Source: Neomonachus schauinslandi (taxonomy: Eukaryota > Chordata > Mammalia > Carnivora > Phocidae). From it: a stretch of DNA of 64,000 nt. The position numbers and the translations under genes are program-made. The DNA lies in the NCBI RefSeq assembly GCF_002201575.2, contig NC_058404.1, positions 71,691,065 through 71,755,064 on the forward strand, given 5' to 3'. Below, one piece after another: positions 12,043 through 23,251 of the stretch; the first letter of the stretch is position 1, and every line of letters starts with the position of its first letter. The notes under the pieces are model-generated. The model worked only from the letters and a program-made list of their open reading frames with translations, did no database searches and had not been told where the DNA came from.

Positions 12043-12231
12043 TTTTTTTAAAGATTTTTTATTTATTTGAGAGAGAGAGAATGAGAGAGAGAGAACACAT
12101 GAGAGGGGGGAGGGTGGACGAAGCAGACTCCCTGCCGAGCAGGGAGCCCGATGCGGGACTCGATCCCGGGACTCCAGGATCATGACCTGAGCCGAAGGCA
12201 GTCGCTTAACCAACTGAGCCACCCAGGCGCC
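12043..12231 (-). repeat. CAN SINE
   Basis: Reverse SINE: a T-rich tail complement, then aaagattttttatttatttg, ending gagccacccaggcgcc. The repeat gggtttctttttt flanks it at about 12030 and 12234. Confidence 0.95.
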
Positions 12232-12503
12232 CTGGGTTTCTTTTTTAAGGTTCCTTACCTCCCTCACCTGGGAACCCCCCGGTTTATAATAGGGAGGGTG
12301 TTTTTTGCTCTTCACTCAGATGCATTTCATCTTTCCCTGGAGATAAAGGGTTCTGGGCCTTGGTCCAGTAGGTTCAGCCGATGATGGACATAATCCAGAG
12401 AGCATAATCAACGTTGTCCTGTTCTGAGAGAGGGAAGAGGGTACATCATGCTCTTCCCCTGGAGGCTTACATGCGTTGCCACATTAAGATTCTACCTTCA
12501 TTG

Positions 12504-12897
12504 CAAATGGCAAGATTTCATTTTTTTTGATGGCTGCTATGGTGAGCACTGTGAATTGTGTAAGACTGTTGAATCATAGACCTGTACCTCTGAAACAAAT
12601 AATACATTATATGTTTAAAAAAAAAAAAGATAGCAGGAACGGAAAAATGAGAGGGGGGAAATCGGAGGGGGAGACCAACCATGAGAGACTATGGACTCTG
12701 AGAAACAAACTGAGGGTTTTAGAGGGGAGGGGGGAGGGGGCATGGGTTAGCCTGGTGATGGGTATTAAAGAGGGCATGTACTAAATGGAGCACTGGGTAT
12801 TATACGCAAACAATGAATCATGGAACACTACATCAAAAACTAATGATGTAATGTATGGTGATTAACATAGCATAATAAAATAAAATTAAAGAAAAAA
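12504..12897 (+). repeat. 5'-truncated L1 insertion
   Basis: About 394 bp of carnivore L1 3' end, including gactctgagaaacaaactga, tagcctggtgatgggtatta and aacaatgaatcatggaacac, with an A-rich end. An exact 18-bp duplication, aagattctaccttcattg, flanks it at 12486-12503 and 12898-12915. An internal A run near 12618-12629 separates two L1-like parts, so the copy is internally rearranged. Confidence 0.93.
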
Positions 12898-12915
12898 AAG
12901 ATTCTACCTTCATTG

Positions 12916-13587
12916 TCACCTACTCTCAGTGCCACATTGCTTCCAGACCTGAAGAAGGGCCTGATGAGGCCAAAAACATTCAATCTCCTGACCATGTGGG
13001 ACTGCCAAATAACTGGTGGCACAAAGCGCAGAACACTGCCCAGTACTAAGTATGTCCTCAATGAATCTTTATGCCGGGAACTGCGCTGGTCACTCATGTG
13101 ATCAATTTCTTCCCCTTCCTTGCAGTGAGGCTAGCCATGTCACTTAGTTGAAGCTAACAAAGTGTGAACAGAAAGGACACATGTCACCTCCAAGCCCGAA
13201 CATAACAACCTGCGGTACAAACATTCCCATTTTCTTTGCCCTTCTGCCCAATGGGTATCTATGCTTAGGGTGTTGCTGAAGATGAGAGTTTTGTCTGTCC
13301 CGGCCCTGAATGACTAATGAAAAGTCACCCCACCTCCCACCCCCCATTTTGTAAAAGATAAACAGCTCACGCGGGCTACTAACACTTTGGGTTTTGTTTA
13401 TTTGAGGGTTAGCCTACCTTAAATAACACAGTACGAGCTGAGGGTTTGCAGATTGCATTGTTCGCGTTAGTAATACGTCTGCCTCCGGTACCATGAACCA
13501 CCTTCGCAGGACAGGAAGCTGAGGACATTATTTGCCCTATACTCTGTCCATCCAAATGGGTGTGGGACTCTGGCTTGCCCTTGTGTT
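12916..13587. other. Intergenic DNA, nothing recognised
   Basis: No gene, RNA or named repeat was identified. Open frames on both strands overlap each other and lack any domain. Confidence 0.4.
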
Positions 13588-13603
13588 AAGAATCCAGTTT
13601 TCC

Positions 13604-13836
13604 GGGGCGCCTGGGTGGCTCAGATGGTTAAGCGTCTGCCTTCGGCTCAGGTCATGATCCCGGGGTCCCGGGATCGAGCCCCACATCGGGCTCCAGCCCC
13701 ACATCGGGCTCCTGGCTCAGCCGGGAGTCTGCTTCTCCCTCTCCCTCTGCCTCTCCCGCTGCTCATGCTCTCTTTCTCTCTCTGTATCTCTGTGTCTCAA
13801 ATGAATAAATAAAATCTTTAAAAAAAAAAAAAAAAA
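13604..13836 (+). repeat. CAN SINE with 18-bp internal duplication
   Basis: Full SINE head and tail. The direct repeat agaatccagttttcc lies at 13589-13603 and 13837-13851. The unit agccccacatcgggctcc is present twice in tandem at 13677-13694 and 13695-13712, which explains its extra length. Confidence 0.95.
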
Positions 13837-13851
13837 AGAATCCAGTTTTCC

Positions 13852-14800
13852 AGTTAAGAGGATTACTGTTTCCATAAACAGGAAGCAAAGGTGTAATCTG
13901 GGACTTTATCTGGTCTCAAAATCATCAGGCAGAAAGTTTGTCATGAGTCATAATGTTCGAGTTATTGACACAACCACTCTCTGGGGACTGAACCCAAAAC
14001 TATTAATGTCTGTACTACTGGGCCAGCTCCAGGATGCAAACCTACCACCCTGTGCGATCTATAATTTAAATAATGACACACAGCTATCTCATATCAGAAG
14101 TATGAGAGCAACAGTACTAGCGTAAATCTCACTTTATAGAAACTGTATTCTTGACAACTACATAACAGTTCTGAAGATCATAAATAAGATCACTTTTAGA
14201 TGTATCAAGGGTAGATATTTAATGAAATCCTAATATGAGCTATGAGTTATAAAGGAAAGACTCTTTTGATACAGTGAACATTCCATTTTATCATAATTTT
14301 CATAAAACAGGTTTGCTATCCTAGAGAAATATGTAAGAGCCACAATCTCTAAAGCCCACTGGGTTGGGTAGGTAATGGAAGAGTGATGAAACAGATTGGG
14401 TACATTTAAGACAAAAGGGAGTGTTGGGGAATGCAGTGAGCCAGTGAATATTTTTCCAGCCCAAATGAATATTTTTCCAGCCTTTTATCGACAGGATAGA
14501 TTGTGGGCCAGTAATGCTAAGTACACTGAAATTCCTTCGTGAGATCTATGATCTGAATTTCTATGCAGAATCATCTAATTTTTAAATTTTGGCATTCTGT
14601 CCTAACATTTTCCTACTTGCAAGCTAAAAAGTTAGCCCGAGGCAGTTCCAAGGGTGCTGGCAGAAAATGTCAGACTCTTGGGACAGTGACTTAAGGACTG
14701 TATTACTCACAACAATAGCAATAGCCAGTTTCCTGAGTCCCAATTCCCACAGGATAATGCAAAGTGGGCCATGAGGCACCTGTGCATGCAATGGGTTATA
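13852..14800. other. Intergenic DNA with a short tandem duplication
   Basis: The unit gaatatttttccagcc occurs twice near 14446-14482. Nothing else was recognised. Confidence 0.45.
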
Positions 14801-16477
14801 TTATAACCTAGAAACCTTGACCTTAGGGAACCTGAGTCTTTTATCCCGGACTGTAGGTATGCCTTCCTTTGCTCCAGAGGGAGATACTACCTGTATCTTC
14901 CAAGGTAGTTTGCTATACAAACATCCTTGAAAAAGATAGTGTGGGAAAAAGACAGTCAGAGACTCTAGTCGTAAGACATGCATAAATATGAGGTGTCCGT
15001 GGAAAATTATTTCCCAACAATATTCATCACTAATTTCTACGCCATCTTGGCTTCTGGTGAATTTTACAAGTATAGCACCCTGATTAATCTGATTGAAAGA
15101 ACTGAGTCCAAATCTGTTCAATTTGGCTCATACAGCATTTAATTATAGCTAGTATCAACAGCACTCTGGGCAGCAGAATGAAGCCATGCTGAATACTGAC
15201 CTCAACCTTGCCCCGGAATCCCAGACCCAAACAGCTGAACGAGCCCCATAAAACACCAGGTTTAATTTCGAAGGCCAGGTGGCTTTCTCCTCAAATTTCT
15301 GTAGTGACTTCTGCCCTTGGTCAGGTTAGAGATTGCATAGACTCCACCTTGACCTGCAAGGGGAAAGTCTAGGGCAATTTTATCATCATTCATAATCACC
15401 CAGACCAGCAAACTGAGGCTGGGTGTGAAGCCTTCGAGGGCTTACATGGTGACTTTGACTTCAGCTAAAGTTGGGGGAAATTTTATTGCACCTTAGTCTA
15501 ACTGTATGACTCCTTCACCAGGACATCTGCTTGCAGTGTATGCATAAATAATTAGTCAGTTATCCCTCCAGGAAGCTTCCCTGGGTAATCAAAGATGATC
15601 CCACTCTGGAGACATCTCTGTACTCCTCTGCAGGCGTCTACGCTTGGCATTGCATTAGACATTTGAAGGTGTCATATTCCTTCCTTATTACTCCATACCC
15701 TTACAGTACAAGTCACTGAGTTTTCAGAATGAAGGAAAATTAATGCTGTGCTTCCACACAAGGAGTATAGTCCCAGGTGGCATGTGGTGCCCCAGAAAGA
15801 AAATCGTTTTGTTTACCATTCTTGGGATCTCTCAAGTAGAACCTACTTTAGCCAGGGGAAACAGGTTGATAATGCCTCCTCTGTTGCTTCCCAGAAAGCT
15901 AGTAGACAGTGGGGTTCCCAGTTCAATTTGAATACATGAGTCTATTCTTTGTTTGTGGAAGCACTGAGTGCAGTTAGCCCAACCTGTCCTAAAGATCCAT
16001 GCCACCAGCCAATGGTACTTATTAGGTCCACGGAATGACTGAGCAACAGCTATAGGAATGGGGTGGGAAAGATAGTTTGTGTAGGATATGCATGTGCTGG
16101 AGCCATCCCATGTCTGATGGATTCAGTAATGTTAAGGGAATGGTAATTAATTCATGTTCAGAGTTGTCTCCTCGGAAATGGCAGGCCAGTAGTCAGCAAA
16201 ATTTAAGGCATTTAATACAGTTTGGAACCAAACTAAAGCATCTTCTTTTATGAGGAAGGATCCAGGGATGATAAAGATATTAATACTCTCCCCTCGGCCA
16301 CATTTCCTGGCGGTCAATATGTTTGCTCTCCAGGGGCCAGGGTTGTTGCTTCTCCTTCATCACCATGAATCTGTTTTAGTAGCTGTAACTTCACTTTTTT
16401 GTAAATTTTCCCCTATTTTCACCCAGACCATTCACCTACAAAGGCTAGATGGTGAAAGACAAGGGCATTTTTATTTA

Positions 16478-16677
16478 ATTTAAAAAAAAATTTTTTAAAA
16501 AGATTTTATTTATTTATTTGAGAGGGAGAGTGAGCGAGCAGAGGGAGGAGCAGAGGTCGAGGGAGAAGCAGACTCTCCCCTGAGCAGGGAGCCGGATGCG
16601 GGGCTCGATCCCAGGACGCTGGGATCATGACCTGAGCCGAAGGCAGACGCTTAACCCACTGAGCCACCCAGGTGCCC
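16478..16677 (-). repeat. CAN SINE, inner of a stacked pair
   Basis: Reverse SINE ending gagccacccaggtgccc at 16677. Its likely target duplication, catttttat, is found at about 16466 and 16677. It lies inside the left target copy of the neighbouring SINE, so it inserted later. Confidence 0.85.
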
Positions 16678-16687
16678 ATTTTTATAA

Positions 16688-16899
16688 ATTTTTTTAAATG
16701 AATTTCTTTCTTTCTTCTTCTTCTTCTTCTTTTTCTTTAATTAGAGAGAGAAAGCAGAAGTGGGAGGAGAGGAAGGTGAGAGGGAGAAGCAGACTCTCCC
16801 CTGAACAGGGAGCCGGATGCGGGGCTCGATCCCAGGACTCTGGGATCATGACCTGAGCCAAAGGCAGATGCTTAACTGACTGAGCCACCCAGGTGCCCT
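16688..16899 (-). repeat. CAN SINE, outer of a stacked pair
   Basis: Reverse SINE with a tail containing cttcttcttcttc and ending gagccacccaggtgccc. Its target sequence gacaagggcattttta is at 16458-16473, beyond the other SINE, and at 16900-16915. Confidence 0.88.
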
Positions 16900-16919
16900 G
16901 ACAAGGGCATTTTTAAATA

Positions 16920-18620
16920 AAATTCAGAAAAATTGATTGAATTCCTCCCTTTGGCCTATGTGGGGACTTGGTAAAAATTATACTCAATCAAGAGATCATC
17001 TTATGATTTAGGACCGTGTTAACCCAACAAGGGAATCCAAGCGGCAAATTAAGTCTGCATTTTCTAGGTCCCATGGTATCTGGGCTGCCAACCCAGAGGC
17101 TGGAAAGCCATGCTGGCCTGGGATTTCTGTTATGAACAGAAAGAAGATCATGCCCAGGAAAAGTCAGAGCAAAGTCCTGAAGTTTTAAATTAGGTCTATT
17201 TGGCAGCTCCTTATCCCTTTCATTCTGTTCATTACTCAAGAAGCAGCCTAGAAGAGATGATTCCTTTCTTGAGACAACTGCATTCAGTAATCAAACTTCT
17301 TTATTAAGGTGTGTAAACCAAGAGGAGGTGATGGGAGTAGAGTCAAAAAAATTTTAGTCAATTTTTGAGAAGTTCATTCTAGTGGTCAATGATACAAGTA
17401 CTTGAGGTTGGTAGGAAGCATGGAGTTGAATAATTTGAGTATCAGCACATTGTTGAGTACCTTTTGCGATTAAACGTACACCATTGTTAGACGGTAAATG
17501 TTCCAAGAAAGCTAAAACAATACAGAGTTTATTTCCAAGGGCTACAATAATGTAACAGCAATGAGCTGATCCAGCTGGAATGCAACACTGTGATCCAAAA
17601 ACAGTGTCAACATTGGTGATGTACCACTGATAGCTTCACGAAGGGGTCAAAGGTCTGAACCAGATGTTGTGCCTGACCTGTGATGGTGAGTGTGTTGCTA
17701 TGTTCACTACAATGATGGATCCAGGGTAGTGATGGTGGAAATGTGAATGGGGCAGTTTCATTCAGTCTCTGCATTCCATTCCATATCTTTAGAGAACAGG
17801 TCCTTATCGCAGGCGTTTACATGAATCAGTCAGCAATTGTGATTTGTTCTGACTGTTCATGGCCCCAGAGAGGGGTATCTTTAGTTTGCTAATATGTAAT
17901 TGTTCAAAGAGCTAGGACATTAGCAACAACCCAGGAATAAGTAAAACTATACCAGGGCACCACTGGGTTTTAGTTTGGCTGAACTGTCAGTGAGCCAGGC
18001 TTGGACATGTAGGAAACCTCTGTGGACCAAGGCTCCGCAGAGCCGGGAGCTGTGCTGTAAGCAGCAGAGTAGGGGATGAAGTTTCTCCACAGTGATAGCT
18101 GCCACTTTCCCATGGAAAGCTGAGATGCCACTGGGGTTAGGCTAGCTGCAAGCTTGAACATCCTGTTTCTATTTACCAAGTGAGACTTGTGAGCCATTCC
18201 CACCTTGTTAATCACTGAGTCTGAGTCAACCTACTCTGAAGTGGGAAAATCAGGCTGGACGGTCTCAAGACCGTCATGGGTAAGGCATTCAGTCTGACAA
18301 GAGCCTAGTGGCAGACTAATAAAGGTTTGATAGTAAGAGTTGTTTAGTAGCTCTTTCAGGGAGGCAATAAGTCTAAACCTCAAAGAGGACTTCTGGGGAA
18401 GCCTGACTTCTCTTACCAGAGGCTGTAATCACTAAAACTATCAGAGGAGAGACTTGTAGCTCAAAGATGTGGCTAAAGTTGCAGGGCACCAAAGTTACTA
18501 GCATTTACCTACATGCTCCTCTTACTGATCAGGAGAATTCCTTCTGGCATTTAGGGAACAGGGGAATATGAGCATATAACACATCAATTCCTAATATACA
18601 TTCAGATACTGATGTGACAA
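16920..18620 (-). repeat. Decayed ERVL-like pol region
   Basis: Minus-strand translation gives three short stretches in the order expected for a retroviral pol gene. They are GIDVLYAH at 18559-18594 (like the protease/reverse transcriptase boundary), AWLTDSSAK at 17965-18000 (like the start of RNase H) and GVRLIAKGTQQCADT at 17432-17489 (like the integrase core). Stops and frame changes separate them, and the first two are too close to hold a complete reverse transcriptase. It is therefore a dead, internally deleted relic. Assignment to ERVL rests on remembered motif resemblance only. Matching LTRs were not identified. Confidence 0.45.
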
Positions 18621-19408
18621 CAATGCACTGAATTAACCTAAAAGGCCCTAAACACAAGGCACATTTGCTTCCCTTCTCCACTATGATTTCTGCCTAAATT
18701 CTATTAATTGAATTCACTGCCCCATTCCAACAAGGCCAGGTAGGATGGTGACTTGTGTACAACATAGGTATAACATTCTGATTTCCTTCCTTACCCCTCC
18801 CCAAAGGTCCCCACACCTCAAACATTTAGATAGGTGCTTATGACCTTTGATTCTCCATGGGTGCAGGGAGACCTTGGTGTCACTCGTAATTGTCTTTCTC
18901 CTTAAAGCTGCTGAGGTCAGAGTAGAGAAGAAAGGATGGGTAAAGGGGTAAAGAGAGCAAGAATGGCTCTAATCCACTAAGCAAGGAGCATTTGCTTTTA
19001 GCTTGTTGCACATAGCTGCATCTCATGGTTTAACAAAATGAGCTTCCGAAGTCTGACCTGCACAACACTCTAGCAGGTGGGGATACCTTGACTCAGCAGA
19101 CATAGCAACACTGTATTCCAACTGGGGGCATGGGGTTTGCTCACTTTATCTGACAAGCGATTGACATGGACAGCAGCAACTTCTTTTTAAGGAGATCACT
19201 TTAATCTGGGGGCAACTGTTGCAACATTACTAAGAAAATATCCTTAAATTCTTCCCTAATTTAAGTGCAAAGTCCAGAGGAGTTTTCTGGGGCTGCACGT
19301 CTGACTTCAATAATTCCTCTATGTCAGCCTCTCATTTTCCAGTGAGCCACTTTGGTCAACAATGTAAATCTAATTCAGGGTATTAAAGGTCCAAATATAG
19401 GTTAATGC

Positions 19409-19854
19409 CTATATTAGTTGCTAGGATTGTTGAAACAAGTATCTAGGTGGCTTAAACAGCAGAAACTTATTGTCTCCCAGTATAGAAGACTAGAAGTCCA
19501 AGATCAAGGTGTCAGCAGGGTTAGTTCCTTATGAGACTGTGAGGAAGAATCTGTCCCATGACCCTCACTTAGTTTCTGGTTTTTCTTGTCAATAACTTGT
19601 ATCTCTTGACCTGTAAAACCATCACCTCTATTTCTGCCTTCATCTTCATATGGCATTTTCCCTGTCTGTATCCAAATTTCCCCTTTTTATAAGGATATCA
19701 GTCATATTGGATTAGGGGCCTATCTGCTCCAATAGGACCTCATTTTAACTAATTATATCTGCTCTGACCTTTTTCCCAAATAAGGTCACATTCTGATGTA
19801 CTGGGACTAGGACTTCAACAGATGAATTTAGGGTAACACATTCAACCTGTAACA
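19409..19854 (-). repeat. MLT1-family LTR (MaLR)
   Basis: Reverse copy with ggtggcttaaacagcagaaa, agaagtccaagatcaaggtg, ccttcatcttcatatggcat and aggtcacattctgatgtact. Same broad family as 8846-9319. It lies just upstream, in minus-strand sense, of the ERVL-like relic but is not its expected LTR type. Confidence 0.87.
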
Positions 19855-20760
19855 CTGTTTTACTATGGTTTCCCATGAGAGTTTGTTTGTTTCAGGGAAA
19901 TCCCCCCCAAAAGAACCAAGCTCCCCTATGGCAGCCAAGACTATTGGAAAGAGCTTCAAGAACTTTAACCGTCATCTCTGAGAAGATCTCAGGTTAGCAT
20001 GAAAGCCTGTAGGAAGGGCTAAGTCTTAAGACTTCCCAGCAGCTGCCATTCTACCTTAACAAGCATTGTGCATCTAGCACACTCATCTCCCAAGTGAACT
20101 AACTGAAATTTTAATGATTCACCTGATTCATGCTCATAGGGCATGCAGATTTCTTTCCTTTGCTTTGAATGTAAATGTACACCTCTGTAACTATTGTCTA
20201 AAGAGGGTTGTAAATTTCCTTTAACCCAGGACTGATCTTTGCATCAGTTTGGATAGTGAGGTAGACTTGAGGCTGGCAGCCTGATTGGGAAAGTCTTCTC
20301 ACTTGGAGGAGTACAAGCAACAACTAAGCCACTGTTCAGGCAACTGGCTTTGAGCCTCCTTTCTGATACTTGACATGAAAAATTCCTCCCTAATTCTTCC
20401 TCACTAGCAAACAACAAAATGGAGGACCATTTATCACCCTGCTGAACATATGATTTGGTCACCATGCTTGTCACCGATTCCCACAGACTCTTCCCTCAAA
20501 TCCTGTTAATCAGCCCACAAGACCTTCATAATCCTTCTTCCAGGAAGCCATGTCTCTGTCAGCATCCCATTCTCATTGCCAAAACTGTCAATAACTATGA
20601 GGAGTGAGATTTTACTTCAGTTGCAAATTAACAAGTTAAACTGCCACAATTTCATGGATGCTGGTAGAAGACACAAAATTCCTGGGTCAGAGATTAAAGA
20701 CTTCATTTCTCACACTATGATAGCAGACAGAGAGTATCAGCTTGATCTTGCACTGGTTCC
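19855..20760. other. Intergenic DNA, nothing recognised
   Basis: No domain-bearing frame, RNA or named repeat was identified. Confidence 0.4.
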
Positions 20761-20776
20761 CTGGGCCCCAATTTCT

Positions 20777-20968
20777 TTCTTTTTTTTTTTTTTTTAAGAT
20801 TTTATTTGAGAGAGACAGAGTTTGAGAGAGAGAGAGAGAGCACAGAGGGAGAGGGAGAAGCAGACTCCCACTGAACAGGGAGCCCAATGCAGGGCTCCAT
20901 CCCAGGACCCTGAGATCATGACCCATGCCAAAGGCAGACACTTAACTGACTGAGCCACCCAGGCACCG
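20777..20968 (-). repeat. CAN SINE
   Basis: Reverse SINE from the T run and aagattttatttgagagaga to gagccacccaggcaccgc. The repeat ctgggccccaatt flanks it at about 20760 and 20969. Confidence 0.94.
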
Positions 20969-20984
20969 CTGGGCCCCAATTGCT

Positions 20985-23192
20985 GCACGACAATGTGAAG
21001 AGAACCAAGTGACCCCTGCACATAAAATGGGTCTCATAAGTGGTTTCCTATACAAACATTCTGAAAGGATAGTGTAGACCAAAGGCAGTCCGTACTCCTG
21101 TTTCTCTACGAACTACAAAGGCAGTGATGGAAAATTGCTTTTTTAGTAGAATGTAGCTGAGACAGATTGTCCCCAGAGCTTGTACTACTAACCATTACAC
21201 TTGGATAGGCAGAATACAGTTTTATTCTTGTTTAGGTTATTTTTAAAAATTTTGACTTTATGCGTGATTTGAAAACCTTGGCTATGAGTTTTATTGAAAA
21301 TAGGAGCTTTACATATCTAAAGAAATGTATTTTGGTTATGTTAGTGCCATATTTGACAGTAATTTTTGAAGAGGGATAACAGTTGTTGGTCCTGTTTTTC
21401 CACACTGTTGTGTTGGAGGTTTCTTATATCGGTAGCAGCAAGACCTACATCAGAAGAAATGTGTTTGCATGACTTGGAACAACATTGCTTTTACTTGACT
21501 CGACAGTTCATTTTTTTTCTTTTTAAACAGCACTCATTTTAAATTTTAAAAAGATTTTTATTAACACTTTTATTACAATATTTATGTGGCAGCAATATCT
21601 AACAAGCTTAGACACAGGATAACTTTTTGATAGATTTTGCAACTCTGCCAGAAGCAGAACTCAAAATAAATGTGTTATTTAAAGCAACTGTGACAGTAAT
21701 AATAAAAGGAGTGTTGTTAGTATCAAGCAAGTTTTCAATGCAAGGTCCAATAGCTGATTCTATTTTACATAGAAGAAAAATGAAAAGAAATATTTAAATT
21801 AGAAAAAAATGAGATACCTGTAGCAATGCACATTTACCAAAAACTGGAGAAAAATAGGTTATATGTTAAAAATTTGCTGAAAAGAAAACTTTAGTTGCCT
21901 GTATGCAAAGCCCCAGGAATCATTCCACAGAGTAGGACCAAATAAACGAATTCCCTTTATTCCTCAAAAATCAAAAATGGTTACACCTAAAGCAAAAGTT
22001 ACTGATTTTTCCCAGTTATACACTTTGCATTTCAAATAGTATTTACATTTTTTCCTCTCTTGATAATAAGTTCTTAAGTTTGAGGGTTATGCTACCGCAC
22101 TGTGGTGTTCTAGCACTAGAATCCAGGGAGGCTCCGAAACTCTGGAAATACAGATAAGTCTTAGGGTATAAGGTCATATGCACATTTTAGGATGGGTGAT
22201 GCTTTGTACTTTCATCTTTTATCCAGTTTTTATAGTGATATGTGAAGTGAAAATGAAGACCCACTAGCTTATTGTAGCAGTTTCCAAAGTAAAATATAAA
22301 GATGATTCACTGGGGCTAAGTGAAGAAAACACTAGAATTTTTATTTATATTCGTGCTCATTTAAAAAATAAAATAAGTTTTACCACTATATCATAGTATA
22401 TCAGATTGAGGGCAGCACATTTTATTTATCATAAATCTTAATAATATTTACATTTATGCTTATGTATTTATAATAGAGTGTCAGTGTGTTAAAATATTTT
22501 ACTAATGGTGTGCAGGAATCCAAAGATTGAAGAACACTGCTCTAGATGAGTGAATATCAAGTTGTCATAAGATTTTGCAAGCCATCTTTAATTAACATGT
22601 GGGAGGAGGTGAAGGAATAGTACATTCTCAAATACTAATATATTTTTATTCATGTCAACTTTCCAAGACACTATTTATTTGGGGAAGAAGGCAGCTAATT
22701 GTGATTGAACAGTGCCTAGATGCTGCATATCCCTGCTTCACTGGGCATCACTATTACTGAATGCATAGAATTCCGTGACCACTATCACTATAACTTTCCA
22801 GAAGGCTTCAGTTTTGCCTGGTTTATTCTTGCTGTGTAATACATCGGATTGTCCAGCTGCTGTAGCAACATTTTTGTTTCGCTTTGTTTTAATTTTCTGT
22901 GAGACTACCTCAGAGTTCTTTCTTCGATACAAATGGATTTGGCAACATTTCAGACTAAACAACCATCTTAGCAGATACTTTAAGATTTGGACATTATGCA
23001 AAGTCATTTCTTGCCAAGCAAATTTCTTCACAATCTGTAAGGTTTATTTGCAAGGTAATATTTTGACATTAAATACTAAAAAATTGAAAGGCAGCACCAC
23101 CTTACCCAAAATCTTCACCAGAATATCTGGGAAGTCCTAGATCTGCCATCTAAATTTTGTCCTGATTTTTATCCCAGTGTTTAAATCCAAAA
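20985..23192. other. AT-rich intergenic DNA
   Basis: A roughly 270-bp stretch at 22280-22555 has hAT-like ends (gcagtttccaaagt and ccaaagattgaagaacactg), assigned only weakly. A 97-codon minus frame at 22738-23031 has no recognisable domain and no start codon other than GTG. No supported gene was found. Confidence 0.4.
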
Positions 23193-23251
23193 TATTAAAC
23201 TGATAAGAACAGATACTACACTTGATCTTAGCCAAAAGGCCGAGAAGCGAT
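23193..23251 (-). pseudogene. U2 snRNA 5' fragment (pseudogene)
   Basis: The minus strand from 23251 reads the first ~59 nt of U2 spliceosomal RNA almost exactly. It starts atcgcttctcggcctttt, has the branch-site-recognition region gtagtatctgttcttatc, and continues to cagtttaatat. The rest of U2, including the Sm site and 3' stem-loops, is absent, so it cannot make a functional snRNA. No clear target duplication was found. It is probably an LINE-mobilised truncated copy. Confidence 0.92.

Noticed and set aside
12004..12315. Open frames over SINEs, also at 138-449, 13615-13812, 20687-21021, 38963-39223 and 50793-51187
   Set aside because: They share the same SINE-encoded peptide pattern (AQSVKRLPSAQVM) and are repeat artefacts.
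14801..15121. 106-codon minus-strand frame
   Set aside because: No recognised domain; it may belong to the decayed retroelement region but cannot be supported as a gene.
22738..23031. 97-codon minus-strand frame next to the U2 fragment
   Set aside because: No ATG start, no recognised domain and no splice or poly(A) evidence; kept only as a possible chimera question.
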